Part shown: piece after piece, positions 25,113 through 32,373 of the stretch
Layout of the letters: the number at the start of each line of letters is the position of its first letter
Numbering within the stretch: the stretch's first letter is position 1
From: CAZAPG01 sp964486935
Lineage (GTDB): Bacteria > Chloroflexota > Anaerolineae > 4572-78 > J111
Assembly: GCA_964486935.1 (NCBI GenBank)
Contig: CAZAPG010000002.1
Span: 62,001 to 126,000 of the forward strand
Direction of reading: 5' to 3'
DNA length: 64,000 nucleotides
Made by a program: the position numbers and the translations under genes
Notes under the pieces: model-generated
What the model was told of the DNA's origin: nothing
Database searches by the model: none
Seen by the model: the letters and a program-made list of their open reading frames with translations, nothing else

Positions 25113-25424
25113 CTATGAGTGTGAACATTTTTTCAAGTCAATTCCGTAACTGTGCCCTTTGAAATGGGTCCAGCAGTACAAAATTAGCAACAGCGCGCTG
25201 GATAGGGTGTAAAAGGCGTGCAGCAGCCAGATTGGGCCAAAGGGCAGTTGCATAATGTAGGGCCAGTAAATCAGGTTGCCGATGTTTACCAGAATAATAT
25301 TCAGCGAGCTGTACGAGTGTAAATCTTTGGTTTTGTAGGCTTTTAGCAGCATCGGTATGTGGCTGCCGGCAAACATGACGCTGGAGATGAGGCCTGCTGT
25401 GAGTGAAACCAGTTCCGTATCCAT
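25113..25424 (-). CDS. PQ-loop (SemiSWEET-like) membrane protein
   Basis: 103 aa with three membrane helices. GLISSVMFAGSHIPMLLKAY, then KTKDLHSYSSLNIILVNIG and IYWPYIM, follow the PQ-loop/SemiSWEET layout: first helix ending near the P-x-x-x-K-A/x-x-T-K turn, then S-x-x-N. The canonical PQ is replaced by IPM. Such half-transporters work as dimers moving sugars or other small solutes. ATG at 25424 is preferred over 25430 because GGAGG is 6 nt away. It lies between the flavoprotein and DinB genes of operon D. Confidence 0.65.
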   Translation of the reverse strand: MDTELVSLTAGLISSVMFAGSHIPMLLKAYKTKDLHSYSSLNIILVNIGNLIYWPYIMQLPFGPIWLLHAFYTLSSALLLILYCWTHFKGHSYGIDLKKCSHS

Positions 25425-25474
25425 AATCATCCTCCATATCCTAAAAACTCATCCGGTCTGTTTTGGTAACAGGG

Positions 25475-26791
25475 CTAGGCCGCCTGCAATAATCGCATCG
25501 CCGTTTGACTCCTCGCCGGGCGGCGCGACTGTTTCCGAACGCTGGCGTCAACTGATGGTTGTCGTTCGGCAACGGTTACAGATGGCCAGCGCCGGTCTTG
25601 AGCCGTAATGGTTTGCCACAAATCGGCCTCGATCATGCTCAGTTGTTTTTGAAACATTTGGGCCAGGCCGGTAATCTGGTTTGCCCCTTGCCGGTTAAGC
25701 AGGTGGCTCCGCAGACTATTTTCCAGCGCCACGCCGCTCATGGCGCTGGCGGTCATGCCCTGGGCATACACCGGGTTCAGAGCATAAGCCGCATCGCCGC
25801 ACACCAAAAACCCTTCCAGATAACGCGGCAGCGACTCGTAATGGCGCATGCGGTTTTCAACGCCCTGGTAGCCGTACACTCTGGTTAAAGGCTCGGCCTG
25901 TTTAATGGCCTGGTACAGTTCTGGCGTTGGCAAATTGCGGGCATAATCCAGAAATCCGACTTCATCGTGGGGCGGGTAATCGCCGGCCATACCGATGAGC
26001 GTAACGTACCAGCGATTGCCTTCGATGGGAATGATGGCCCCGCCGCGCGTGCTTTTAGGCGCAGTGGGGCGGATATACAGCGTTTTCCACGACTCGCTAA
26101 ATTCAGCCGGCCGGCGGTAGATGCGGCTGGCATACCCGGCAAAAGCATTAACCACCGACTCCCGGGGTGGGGTGTAACCCAACTCGGCCAGCCACCGGGG
26201 CGCTTGCGAGTTGCGCCCGCTGGCATCTACCACCAGGCTGGCGGCCAGCTCTTTTTCAACCGGGTATTGCCCGTGCCGGCTGCGCAAACGCGCGCCTGTT
26301 ACCCGCCGGTAATGCGGGTCGACCAGCAGACCCTGCACCTGGTGGCCCTGAATGATGCGCACTTTCGGGTGACTGGCCAGCCGCCGGTAAATGGTTGTTT
26401 CCAGCAGCGGCCGGCTGCATGTCATTGAAACCACGCCGGCGGGGTCTTTTAGCGTGTGCCAGCCGCCGGCGATAAAAAAGGCCATCTCGGCGCCGCCGGC
26501 AACGGCAATGGCTCCATTGGCCAATAACTCATCGCTCAGGCCGGGAAACTGTTTTTCCAAAAGTTGCTGGCCCCGCAATGGCAGGGTGTGGGCGTGATAC
26601 GCCTGGGGCACCCCCGGGCGAAATTCGGCAGTATCGGGCAGGCGGTCGCGGTCAATTATAGTCACCTGGGCAAAGTAGTCGGTTAGAACGCGAGCCGCAA
26701 TTAACCCGGTCATGCTGCTGCCAATGACAATGGCCTGACCAAGGTTGGGTGTTGTTTGTTGGTTGCTTTGAATATAAAATTTGTGCTTCAT
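25475..26791 (-). CDS. FAD-dependent monooxygenase/oxidoreductase
   Basis: 438 aa. N-terminal Rossmann GSSMTGLIAARVL binds FAD, DASGRNSQ is the mid motif, and CGDAAYALNPVYAQGMT is the GD motif of the PHBH/squalene-epoxidase-like class. It resembles FAD-dependent epoxidase/hydroxylase proteins of secondary and isoprenoid metabolism. The C-terminal 40 residues are basic and Ser/Arg-rich (RKQSRRPARSQ). Start at 26791 after AGGAGC. It directly follows the rhodanese gene in operon D (23 bp). Substrate unknown. Confidence 0.85.
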   Translation of the reverse strand: MKHKFYIQSNQQTTPNLGQAIVIGSSMTGLIAARVLTDYFAQVTIIDRDRLPDTAEFRPGVPQAYHAHTLPLRGQQLLEKQFPGLSDELLANGAIAVAGGAEMAFFIAGGWHTLKDPAGVVSMTCSRPLLETTIYRRLASHPKVRIIQGHQVQGLLVDPHYRRVTGARLRSRHGQYPVEKELAASLVVDASGRNSQAPRWLAELGYTPPRESVVNAFAGYASRIYRRPAEFSESWKTLYIRPTAPKSTRGGAIIPIEGNRWYVTLIGMAGDYPPHDEVGFLDYARNLPTPELYQAIKQAEPLTRVYGYQGVENRMRHYESLPRYLEGFLVCGDAAYALNPVYAQGMTASAMSGVALENSLRSHLLNRQGANQITGLAQMFQKQLSMIEADLWQTITAQDRRWPSVTVAERQPSVDASVRKQSRRPARSQTAMRLLQAA

Positions 26792-26814
26792 CTGATTTTG
26801 CTCCTGTTGCTCAC

Positions 26815-27135
26815 TTACGCCAGGCTGCCTTCCAGCGGGTAGTGGGCGTCTAGCCACTCTTCCAGCCCGCCGGGGTAGCGATACAGTTTTTTGAAACCAT
26901 ACTGTTCAAGTATCAGGTAAGCGTCGATGCTGTAGTGGCATAGTTTTGTTGAGCAGTAGAGTACAATCTCGTCATTGGGGTTTAAGTGCGCCATTGCCTC
27001 ACGGATATTGTCAAAATGCAGTGAGCCGGGAATATGCATCCGGTCATAAGCCCACTGGTTCATGGTCATAACCAATTTGACATTGTCGCCGTGGTCTAAT
27101 TTATTTTTTAGCTGTTTTGAATTAATGACTTTCAT
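26815..27135 (-). CDS. Rhodanese-like sulfurtransferase, first gene of operon D
   Basis: 106-aa single rhodanese domain. HIPGSLHFDNIREAM is the substrate-side motif. The active loop is LYCSTKLCHYS with catalytic Cys61, and GGLEEWLDAHYPL is the usual C-terminal end. It transfers sulfane sulfur between thiols in the cytoplasm. It is first behind the operon D promoter (-10 about 70 bp upstream). With DinB and PIG-L proteins downstream it suggests thiol or sulfur chemistry, which is inference. Confidence 0.88.
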   Translation of the reverse strand: MKVINSKQLKNKLDHGDNVKLVMTMNQWAYDRMHIPGSLHFDNIREAMAHLNPNDEIVLYCSTKLCHYSIDAYLILEQYGFKKLYRYPGGLEEWLDAHYPLEGSLA

Positions 27136-27203
27136 TTTGTTACCTCGTTGGCAAGAACTTAATCTTGAAATTATGCAGATGGGTACAACAATTTACTGGT
27201 TTC

Positions 27204-27265
27204 ACTATAACCCTCCACCGTACCAGAAGTGTTACCGGTAAGCGCTCCAAAAAGCGTTCCACAGC
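27204..27265 (-). promoter_or_regulatory. Operon D promoter with four 12-bp SARP-like direct repeats
   Basis: On the minus strand: GCTGTGGAACGC, TTTTTGGAGCGC, TTACCGGTAACA and CTTCTGGTACGG (27265 down to 27218), the 8-bp spacer TGGAGGGT, and -10 TATAGT (27209-27204). Spacing is the same to the base as at operons A, B and C. Confidence 0.75.
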
Positions 27266-27291
27266 CTTTAACCTGGCCAGGCTTTAAAATC

Positions 27292-27327
27292 AAACAGCCC
27301 CCGGCTACATGCAGCCGAGGGCTGTTT
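27292..27327 (-). terminator. Terminator-like hairpin between the hyp operon and operon D
   Basis: AAACAGCCCCCGGCT (27292-27306) pairs with AGCCGAGGGCTGTTT (27313-27327), one mismatch, 6-nt loop. The minus strand continues TTTGATTTT. It can end read-through from the hyp genes (stop 27569) before the operon D promoter. Confidence 0.65.
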
Positions 27328-27384
27328 ACGCAATAAATTGTTGGTTAATGAGTATCTTCTTAACCCAAACAAGCCGCAACCAAA

Positions 27385-27492
27385 CAGGAACACAGAGGTG
27401 CGCCGAGGTCTCGCAGAGATACACGGAGATTCTTAAATTTTTTCTCGGTGAATCTCAGTGTCTTCTTTGTGAGTCTCCGTGTAACAAATTTT
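27385..27492. repeat. Heptamer-type intergenic repeat with inverted arms
   Basis: CACAGAGGTGCGCCGAGGTC and ATACACGGAGATTC on one side face GTGAATCTCAGTGTC and GAGTCTCCGTGTAA on the other, about 20 bp apart. Units repeat with a 7-bp rhythm. This type of CACAGAG repeat is dispersed in many bacterial genomes. The rest of the gap 27136-27568 holds the operon D promoter and a terminator; the 87-aa open frame across it is not a gene. Confidence 0.6.
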
Positions 27493-27568
27493 CCTGCTCA
27501 AAAAACGAGAAGTTGCCTGATAAGGTATTGATGATGGGGATTTTTGATGCGTGGGCTACCCGTTGCGT

Positions 27569-28666
27569 TTAACAGATTCTGGGCAGAGGGTCGCCAACCA
27601 GCATGTCGAGCACCCGCGTTCCGCCAAGGCCGGTGCGCATAAAAACCAGGCCGGGCGGCTCGGCCAGCACCTCGCCGATAAGGCAGGCTTCGGCGCCCAG
27701 GGGGTGCGACCGCAGCGCGGCCAGGGCTGCGTCGGCTGCTTTTGGGGCGACGATGGCCAGCAGTTTACCTTCGTTGGCAATGGTCAGCGGGTCGAGGCCC
27801 AAAATTTCACACGCGCCGGCTACAGCCGGCCGCACCGGAATATGCGCCTCGTTTATGGCCAGGCCCACGTTAGAGTTGAGGGCAATCTCGTTGAGCGCCG
27901 TGGCTAACCCGCCCCGGGTGGGGTCTTTCAGGCAGCGGACGGCGCCGGTGGCCTCAAAGAGCCGGTCAATCAACCCGTTGAGCGGAGCCGTATCGCTGCT
28001 GATATCGGCCTCAAGCTCCAGCGCCTCACGGGCCAGCATAATGGCAATGCCGTGGTCGCCCACCGGGCCGCTGAGCAAAATTTTGTCGCCCGGCCGGGCG
28101 TTTAACGATGAAATGTTGGCCGCCCGGCGAAAGACGCCCACTCCGGCGGTGTTGATGAAAATTTTATCGGCCTGCCCCTGGTTGACAACTTTGGTATCGC
28201 CGGTAACAATCTGCACGCCGGCCTGCTCGGCGGCGGCTTGCATCGACTGGATGATGCGCCGCAAATCGGCAATGGGCAACCCCTCTTCTAAAATTAACCC
28301 TACCGACAACCACTGCGGCGTTGCGCCCGATACGGCCAGGTCGTTGACCGTGCCGTTGACGGCCAGCTCGCCAATGTTGCCGCCGGGGAAAAAGATGGGG
28401 CTGACCACGTAGGAATCGGTGGTGAAGGCCAGCCGGGCATCGGCGCTTTGCAGCGGCAATTCAGCCGAGTCGTCCATCCGGTCGAGCAGGGGATTGGAGA
28501 AGATGGTCCCCATAATGCCTTCAATCAGGTTATGGGTAGCCTTGCCGCCGCTGCCGTGGCTCAGGGTGATGGTTTCATCGCGCAGGTAAAATTTGCCGCG
28601 CCGCACCTGGCTGGCTTTTTCTATTTTTTTCAGGGCTTCGTCGAGGGTTTGCGGTTTAAATGTCAC
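27569..28666 (-). CDS. hypE: Hydrogenase maturation protein HypE
   Basis: 365 aa, AIR-synthase (PurM) fold. SHGSGGKATHNLI near the N-terminus, GVQIVTGDTKVVNQG and DPTRGGLATALNEIA are family signatures. The chain ends PRIC; this terminal Cys carries the carbamoyl/cyano group HypE makes for the Fe(CN)2CO centre of [NiFe]-hydrogenases. The start is GTG, 7 nt after GGAG that overlaps the hypD stop. The N-terminal 30 residues extend a little beyond the usual start. Third gene in hypC-hypD-hypE order. No hypA, hypB or hypF lies in the window. Confidence 0.95.
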   Translation of the reverse strand: MTFKPQTLDEALKKIEKASQVRRGKFYLRDETITLSHGSGGKATHNLIEGIMGTIFSNPLLDRMDDSAELPLQSADARLAFTTDSYVVSPIFFPGGNIGELAVNGTVNDLAVSGATPQWLSVGLILEEGLPIADLRRIIQSMQAAAEQAGVQIVTGDTKVVNQGQADKIFINTAGVGVFRRAANISSLNARPGDKILLSGPVGDHGIAIMLAREALELEADISSDTAPLNGLIDRLFEATGAVRCLKDPTRGGLATALNEIALNSNVGLAINEAHIPVRPAVAGACEILGLDPLTIANEGKLLAIVAPKAADAALAALRSHPLGAEACLIGEVLAEPPGLVFMRTGLGGTRVLDMLVGDPLPRIC

Positions 28667-28668
28667 TA

Positions 28669-29811
28669 TCAGGCTCCAATATCTTGCCCGGCCATCACCT
28701 GGCGGCGGCGGGCGGCCATCGAGAAGCGGCCATAGTTATAGTAGGCGGCGCAGGCCCCTTCGGAAGAGACCATGCAGGTGCCGATGGGCGTTTCCGGGGT
28801 GCAGGCCGTACCAAACACGCGGCATTCCCAGGGTTTGAGCGCGCCTCTGAGCACTTCGCCGCACTGGCACACTTTGGGGTCGGCCACGCGCAGGCCGGGC
28901 ATGTCAAATCGCAGTTCGGCGTCAAAATCGGCAAATTCGGGGCGCAGCTTGAGGGCGCTGTGGTCGATAAAACCCAGCCCGCGCCATTCAAAAAAGGGGC
29001 GCAGCTCCATTGTCTGCTCAATAAGTTCCAAGGCTCTCTGGTTGCCCTCGGCTTTAACCACGCGGCTGTACTGGTTGGCAACTTTGGGCCGACCTGCGAC
29101 CAGGTGCTGCAAAATCATGTAGATGGATTGCAGAATGTCGAGCGGTTCAAAGCCGGAGACCACCAGAGACTTGCCGTACTTCGTGGCGACAAAGTCAAAA
29201 ACGCGGGCGCCAATAATGGCGCTGACGTGTCCCGGCCCAATAAAGGCATCCAGCCGCAGGTCGGGGCTATTGAGAATGGCCTTGATGGCTGGAATGACCA
29301 TGACGTGATTGCAGAAGACAGAGAAGTTTTTCAGCCCCTCGGCTTTGGCCCGCAGCAGGGTGATGGCGGTGGACGGAGTGGTGGTTTCAAAACCGACGGC
29401 AAAAAAGACAACCTCGCGGTTGGGGTTGTCTCTGGCTATTTTCAGGGCGTCGAGCGGGGAGTAAACAAAGCGAATATCCGCGCCGGCGGCTTTGGCCTCG
29501 AGCAGGCTGCCCTCAGAGCCGGGCACGCGCATCATGTCGCCAAAGGTGGTAAAAATTACGTTCTCGCGGCGGGCAATGGTTATGGCATCGTCCAGGCGGC
29601 CCATCGGAATCACGCAGACCGGGCAGCCGGGGCCGTGAACCAGGTCGATGTTGTCGGACAAAATGTCTTCCAGGCCGTGTTTGTAAATGGTGTGGGTGTG
29701 ACCCCCGCATATCTCCATAATTTTAACCGGACGCGCCTGGCTCAGGGCGTTGATTTCAGTGACCAGCTTTTGGGCCAGGTCGCTGTTGCGGAATTCGTCA
29801 ATAAATTTCAT
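28669..29811 (-). CDS. hypD: Hydrogenase maturation protein HypD
   Basis: 380-aa [4Fe-4S] scaffold protein that, with HypC, assembles the Fe(CN)2CO unit. Visible motifs are EICGGHTHTIYKHGLEDIL, GPGCPVCVIP, FFAVGFETTTPS and a Cys-rich C-terminus (CQCGEVLRG, GTACTPETPIGTCMVS). Full length. Sits 20 bp after hypC and is coupled to hypE (2 bp between stop and start). Its maturation target is probably the hydrogenase whose genes begin at 61941. Confidence 0.96.
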   Translation of the reverse strand: MKFIDEFRNSDLAQKLVTEINALSQARPVKIMEICGGHTHTIYKHGLEDILSDNIDLVHGPGCPVCVIPMGRLDDAITIARRENVIFTTFGDMMRVPGSEGSLLEAKAAGADIRFVYSPLDALKIARDNPNREVVFFAVGFETTTPSTAITLLRAKAEGLKNFSVFCNHVMVIPAIKAILNSPDLRLDAFIGPGHVSAIIGARVFDFVATKYGKSLVVSGFEPLDILQSIYMILQHLVAGRPKVANQYSRVVKAEGNQRALELIEQTMELRPFFEWRGLGFIDHSALKLRPEFADFDAELRFDMPGLRVADPKVCQCGEVLRGALKPWECRVFGTACTPETPIGTCMVSSEGACAAYYNYGRFSMAARRRQVMAGQDIGA

Positions 29812-29831
29812 CGGTTAAGGCTTTATTCCTT

Positions 29832-30104
29832 TCATTCAATCTGGCTGGCGGCCAGCATTTCCATTTCGTCGTGGTAGGCTTCGCCCATCTCTTTTAACAG
29901 GCGGAGCGTTTGTTCGGCCTCTTGCTCATCAATAATGCTTAAGGCAAAACCAACATGAATCAGCACCCAATCGCCGGTTTTCAATCCATCCGGCAGCACC
30001 AGCCCCACGTTTACGTTGCGCCGCACGCCGTTAATATCAACTTTGGCAAGCTGGTTGGTTTCGTCTACAAATTCTACAATTTGTCCGGGTATGCCCAGGC
30101 ACAT
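29832..30104 (-). CDS. hypC: Hydrogenase maturation chaperone HypC
   Basis: 90 aa. Starts MCLGIPGQIVEF, with the essential Cys2 after Met removal, and contains NVNVGLVLPDGLKTGDWVLI and HVGFALSIIDEQEA, the OB-fold signature of HypC/HupF. It carries the iron-cyanide unit from HypD to the large-subunit precursor. GGAG precedes ATG by 8 nt. First gene of the hyp operon, 212 bp after the ATPase genes. Confidence 0.95.
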   Translation of the reverse strand: MCLGIPGQIVEFVDETNQLAKVDINGVRRNVNVGLVLPDGLKTGDWVLIHVGFALSIIDEQEAEQTLRLLKEMGEAYHDEMEMLAASQIE

Positions 30105-30143
30105 AAATTTCTCCTTCGTAAATAAAGTTGGTAGAGTTGTAGC

Positions 30144-30198
30144 GGAGTGAACACTTGCGCCTGCGCGCAGCGCAGGTGAAACTTCAGTTTTTCACTCC
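30144..30198 (-). other. Long stem-loop between the ATPase operon and hypC
   Basis: Outer arms GGAGTGAA (30144-30151) and TTCACTCC (30191-30198) pair perfectly. Inner arms CACTTGCGC (30152-30160) and GCGCAGGTG (30170-30178) pair with one wobble. No T-run follows, so it may be an RNA processing or attenuation structure. The rest of the gap 30105-30316 shows nothing else. Confidence 0.55.
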
Positions 30199-30316
30199 TC
30201 GTTGCCGCCGCAGGCAAAGGAGCTGTCACACTTTCTTGTTCTAAGTTTACCATTGCCCGCAAACTGATTATTCATGATAACGTCATCCGGCCAAATTCCA
30301 AAATGGTAGCCGGCAA

Positions 30317-30958
30317 TCAGTCATCAAGCTTTGATGGCCTTTTTAGCTTCACCTTGACTCGTTTAAGCCGAAACAAATCTTCCCGTTCGTGTTCATCCAG
30401 CATCATCTCGATATAATTGCGCTGGTGGACAAGCCGGGGTATCAGCACATTTTCCAGGGCATTGACCCGCCGGGTGGTGCGTCCTACTTCTTCGGCCAGC
30501 CGTCGCAGCCGCATTTCGCTTTCGGCCAGCTCAATTATCAAATCCAGCAGCGACTCAAAGGCTTCGGCGGCGGCCTCAATGCGCGTGGAAACCGTGGTCA
30601 GGCTGTATCCCCTGTCGAGCGGCCCTCTGGCGATACGTTTTTGCTCAATCATCGGCACCGGCACGCCCATTATGTTTGCCCCGCCAACCTCCAGCGTTAT
30701 CTGGCCGCGGGCTGCAATCGCCGCCGATTTGACCCCCTCCGGCCCATCGAGCGCCTCGGCCAGGGCCAGCACGGCGCTGGCCTCGCCAACGGTGTGCTCC
30801 AATTCATCGCTGCTGCGCATCACCTGTTCGGCGGTTTGCATCAACTGCTGCAACAAGGCATTGCGCTTTTCTTTTAGCAAATCGCGTCCCTGGTGGGCCA
30901 GCGCAATTTGTTTATTTTTGGCCAGTAATTCGGCCCGGGTGGTTTTAACCTGTTCCAT
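30317..30958 (-). CDS. atpD: V/A-type ATPase subunit D (central stalk)
   Basis: 213-aa long antiparallel coiled coil. MEQVKTTRAELLAKNKQIAL starts helix 1. RRVNALENVLIPRLVHQRNY in the C-terminal helix is the subunit D signature. It is the rotating shaft inside the A3B3 head. Its ATG overlaps the end of the B-subunit gene by 14 bp, so the two are coupled. Last gene of the nine-gene ATPase operon. Confidence 0.95.
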   Translation of the reverse strand: MEQVKTTRAELLAKNKQIALAHQGRDLLKEKRNALLQQLMQTAEQVMRSSDELEHTVGEASAVLALAEALDGPEGVKSAAIAARGQITLEVGGANIMGVPVPMIEQKRIARGPLDRGYSLTTVSTRIEAAAEAFESLLDLIIELAESEMRLRRLAEEVGRTTRRVNALENVLIPRLVHQRNYIEMMLDEHEREDLFRLKRVKVKLKRPSKLDD

Positions 30959-32363
30959 CTTTATTTTCCTGCGGCTGGTACTTTTTTATGAACTCGGTGT
31001 TGATGCGCTTGAGTTCTTCTGGAGGTAGCCGGCCCAGCAGGTGCCACGCCTGCGCCAGCGTTTCTTCCAGCGAGCGGTTTGCCTGGCCCTGATGAATAAA
31101 CTGCTGCTCAAACTGCTCGGCAAAAGCCAGCGAACGCCGGTCCTTGTCCGACAGGGCGGCTTCGCCTACAATAGCCACCAGCCGCCGCAAATCGCGGCCC
31201 GTGGCGTAGAGCGCGTAAAGCTGGTCGGCCAACTGGCGATGGTCCTCCCGGGTTTTGCCCGGCCCAATTCCCGTATTCATCAAGCGCGACAGGCTTGGCA
31301 GCGGGTCAATGGGGGGGTAGACTCCTTTGCGATGCAGGTCGCGCGAGAGAACGATTTGGCCTTCGGTAATATAGCCGGTCAGGTCGGGGATGGGATGGGT
31401 GATATCGTCATCGGGCATGGTCAAAATAAGCAGTTGGGTGATGGAACCTGTTTTGCCTTTGATGCGTCCGGCCCGCTCGTAAAGAGAGGCCAAATCTGTG
31501 TAAAAGTAGCCGGGGTAGCCGCGCCGGCCCGGCACTTCCTCACGCGCCGCGGAAACCTCGCGCAGCGCCTCGGCGTAGTTGGTTAGATCGGTAATGATGA
31601 CCAGTACATGCCGGTTGTGCTGAAAAGCCAGATATTCGGCGGCGGTCAGCGCCACACGCGGGGTAATAATGCGTTCGATGGTAGGGTCGTCGGCCAGATT
31701 CATAAACAGGATAGTGCGCTCCAGCGCGCCGCTGGACTCAAAGCTGCGCCGAAAAATTGCGGCTTCATGGTGAGGGATGCCGATGGCGGCAAAAATTACG
31801 GCAAACTCCTCGCCGCTGCCCCGCACCTCGGCCTGGGCGGCAATTTGGGCAGCCAGCCCGCTACCGGGCAAACCAAAACCGGAAAAGATGGGTAGTTTTT
31901 GGCCGCGCACCAGCGTATTCAGGCCATCAATTACCGAGATGCCGGTCTGGATAAATTCCGAGGGGTGGTCTCTGGCCCAGGGGTTGATAGGCTGGCCGTT
32001 AATATCAAGCCGCAATTCGGGCACAATCGGCGGGCCGCCATCAATCGGAACGCCGGAGCCGTTGAACATCCGGCCCAGCATTTCCAGCGACACGCTGAGC
32101 CGGGCTACTTCGCCGGTAAAGCGGGCTTCGGTGCGCTTCAAATCCAGGCCGCGAGTGCCAACAAAGACCTGCACTACGGCCCGGCCCCGGTTTATCTCCA
32201 GTACCTGCCCCTGCCGCATTTGACCATCTGGCCCACGCAGTTCAACAATTTCATTATAGCCGATGTTGTGAACATTTTCGACAAATATCAACGGGCCTGA
32301 CACGTAAGAGAGCGTGCGGTAGTCGATGGCGTATAGGGGTAGATTGTCGGTTGTCGTTGACAC
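30945..32363 (-). CDS. atpB: V/A-type ATPase subunit B (non-catalytic)
   Basis: 472 aa. YRTLSYVSGPLIFVENVHN is the usual start and GFGLPGSGLAAQIAAQAE replaces a functional P-loop, as in regulatory B subunits. VIITDLTNYAEALREVS, GRRGYPGYFYTDLASLYERA and SLSRLMNTGIGPGKTREDH are B-subunit signatures. The start is set at GTG 32363, 10 bp past the A-subunit stop; a longer frame to 32408 would overlap subunit A. Forms the A3B3 hexamer. Confidence 0.95.
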   Translation of the reverse strand: MSTTTDNLPLYAIDYRTLSYVSGPLIFVENVHNIGYNEIVELRGPDGQMRQGQVLEINRGRAVVQVFVGTRGLDLKRTEARFTGEVARLSVSLEMLGRMFNGSGVPIDGGPPIVPELRLDINGQPINPWARDHPSEFIQTGISVIDGLNTLVRGQKLPIFSGFGLPGSGLAAQIAAQAEVRGSGEEFAVIFAAIGIPHHEAAIFRRSFESSGALERTILFMNLADDPTIERIITPRVALTAAEYLAFQHNRHVLVIITDLTNYAEALREVSAAREEVPGRRGYPGYFYTDLASLYERAGRIKGKTGSITQLLILTMPDDDITHPIPDLTGYITEGQIVLSRDLHRKGVYPPIDPLPSLSRLMNTGIGPGKTREDHRQLADQLYALYATGRDLRRLVAIVGEAALSDKDRRSLAFAEQFEQQFIHQGQANRSLEETLAQAWHLLGRLPPEELKRINTEFIKKYQPQENKDGTG

Positions 32364-32373
32364 GAGACTCGCC

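Noticed and set aside
27185..27265. The four-box arrays as a CRISPR or other repeat array
   Set aside because: Each array has only four degenerate 12-bp units with no spacers and always ends 8 bp from a -10. This is promoter architecture.
27309..27572. An 87-aa plus-strand open frame
   Set aside because: It consists of the CACAGAG-type repeat and runs into hypE antisense. No ribosome site and no protein-like composition.
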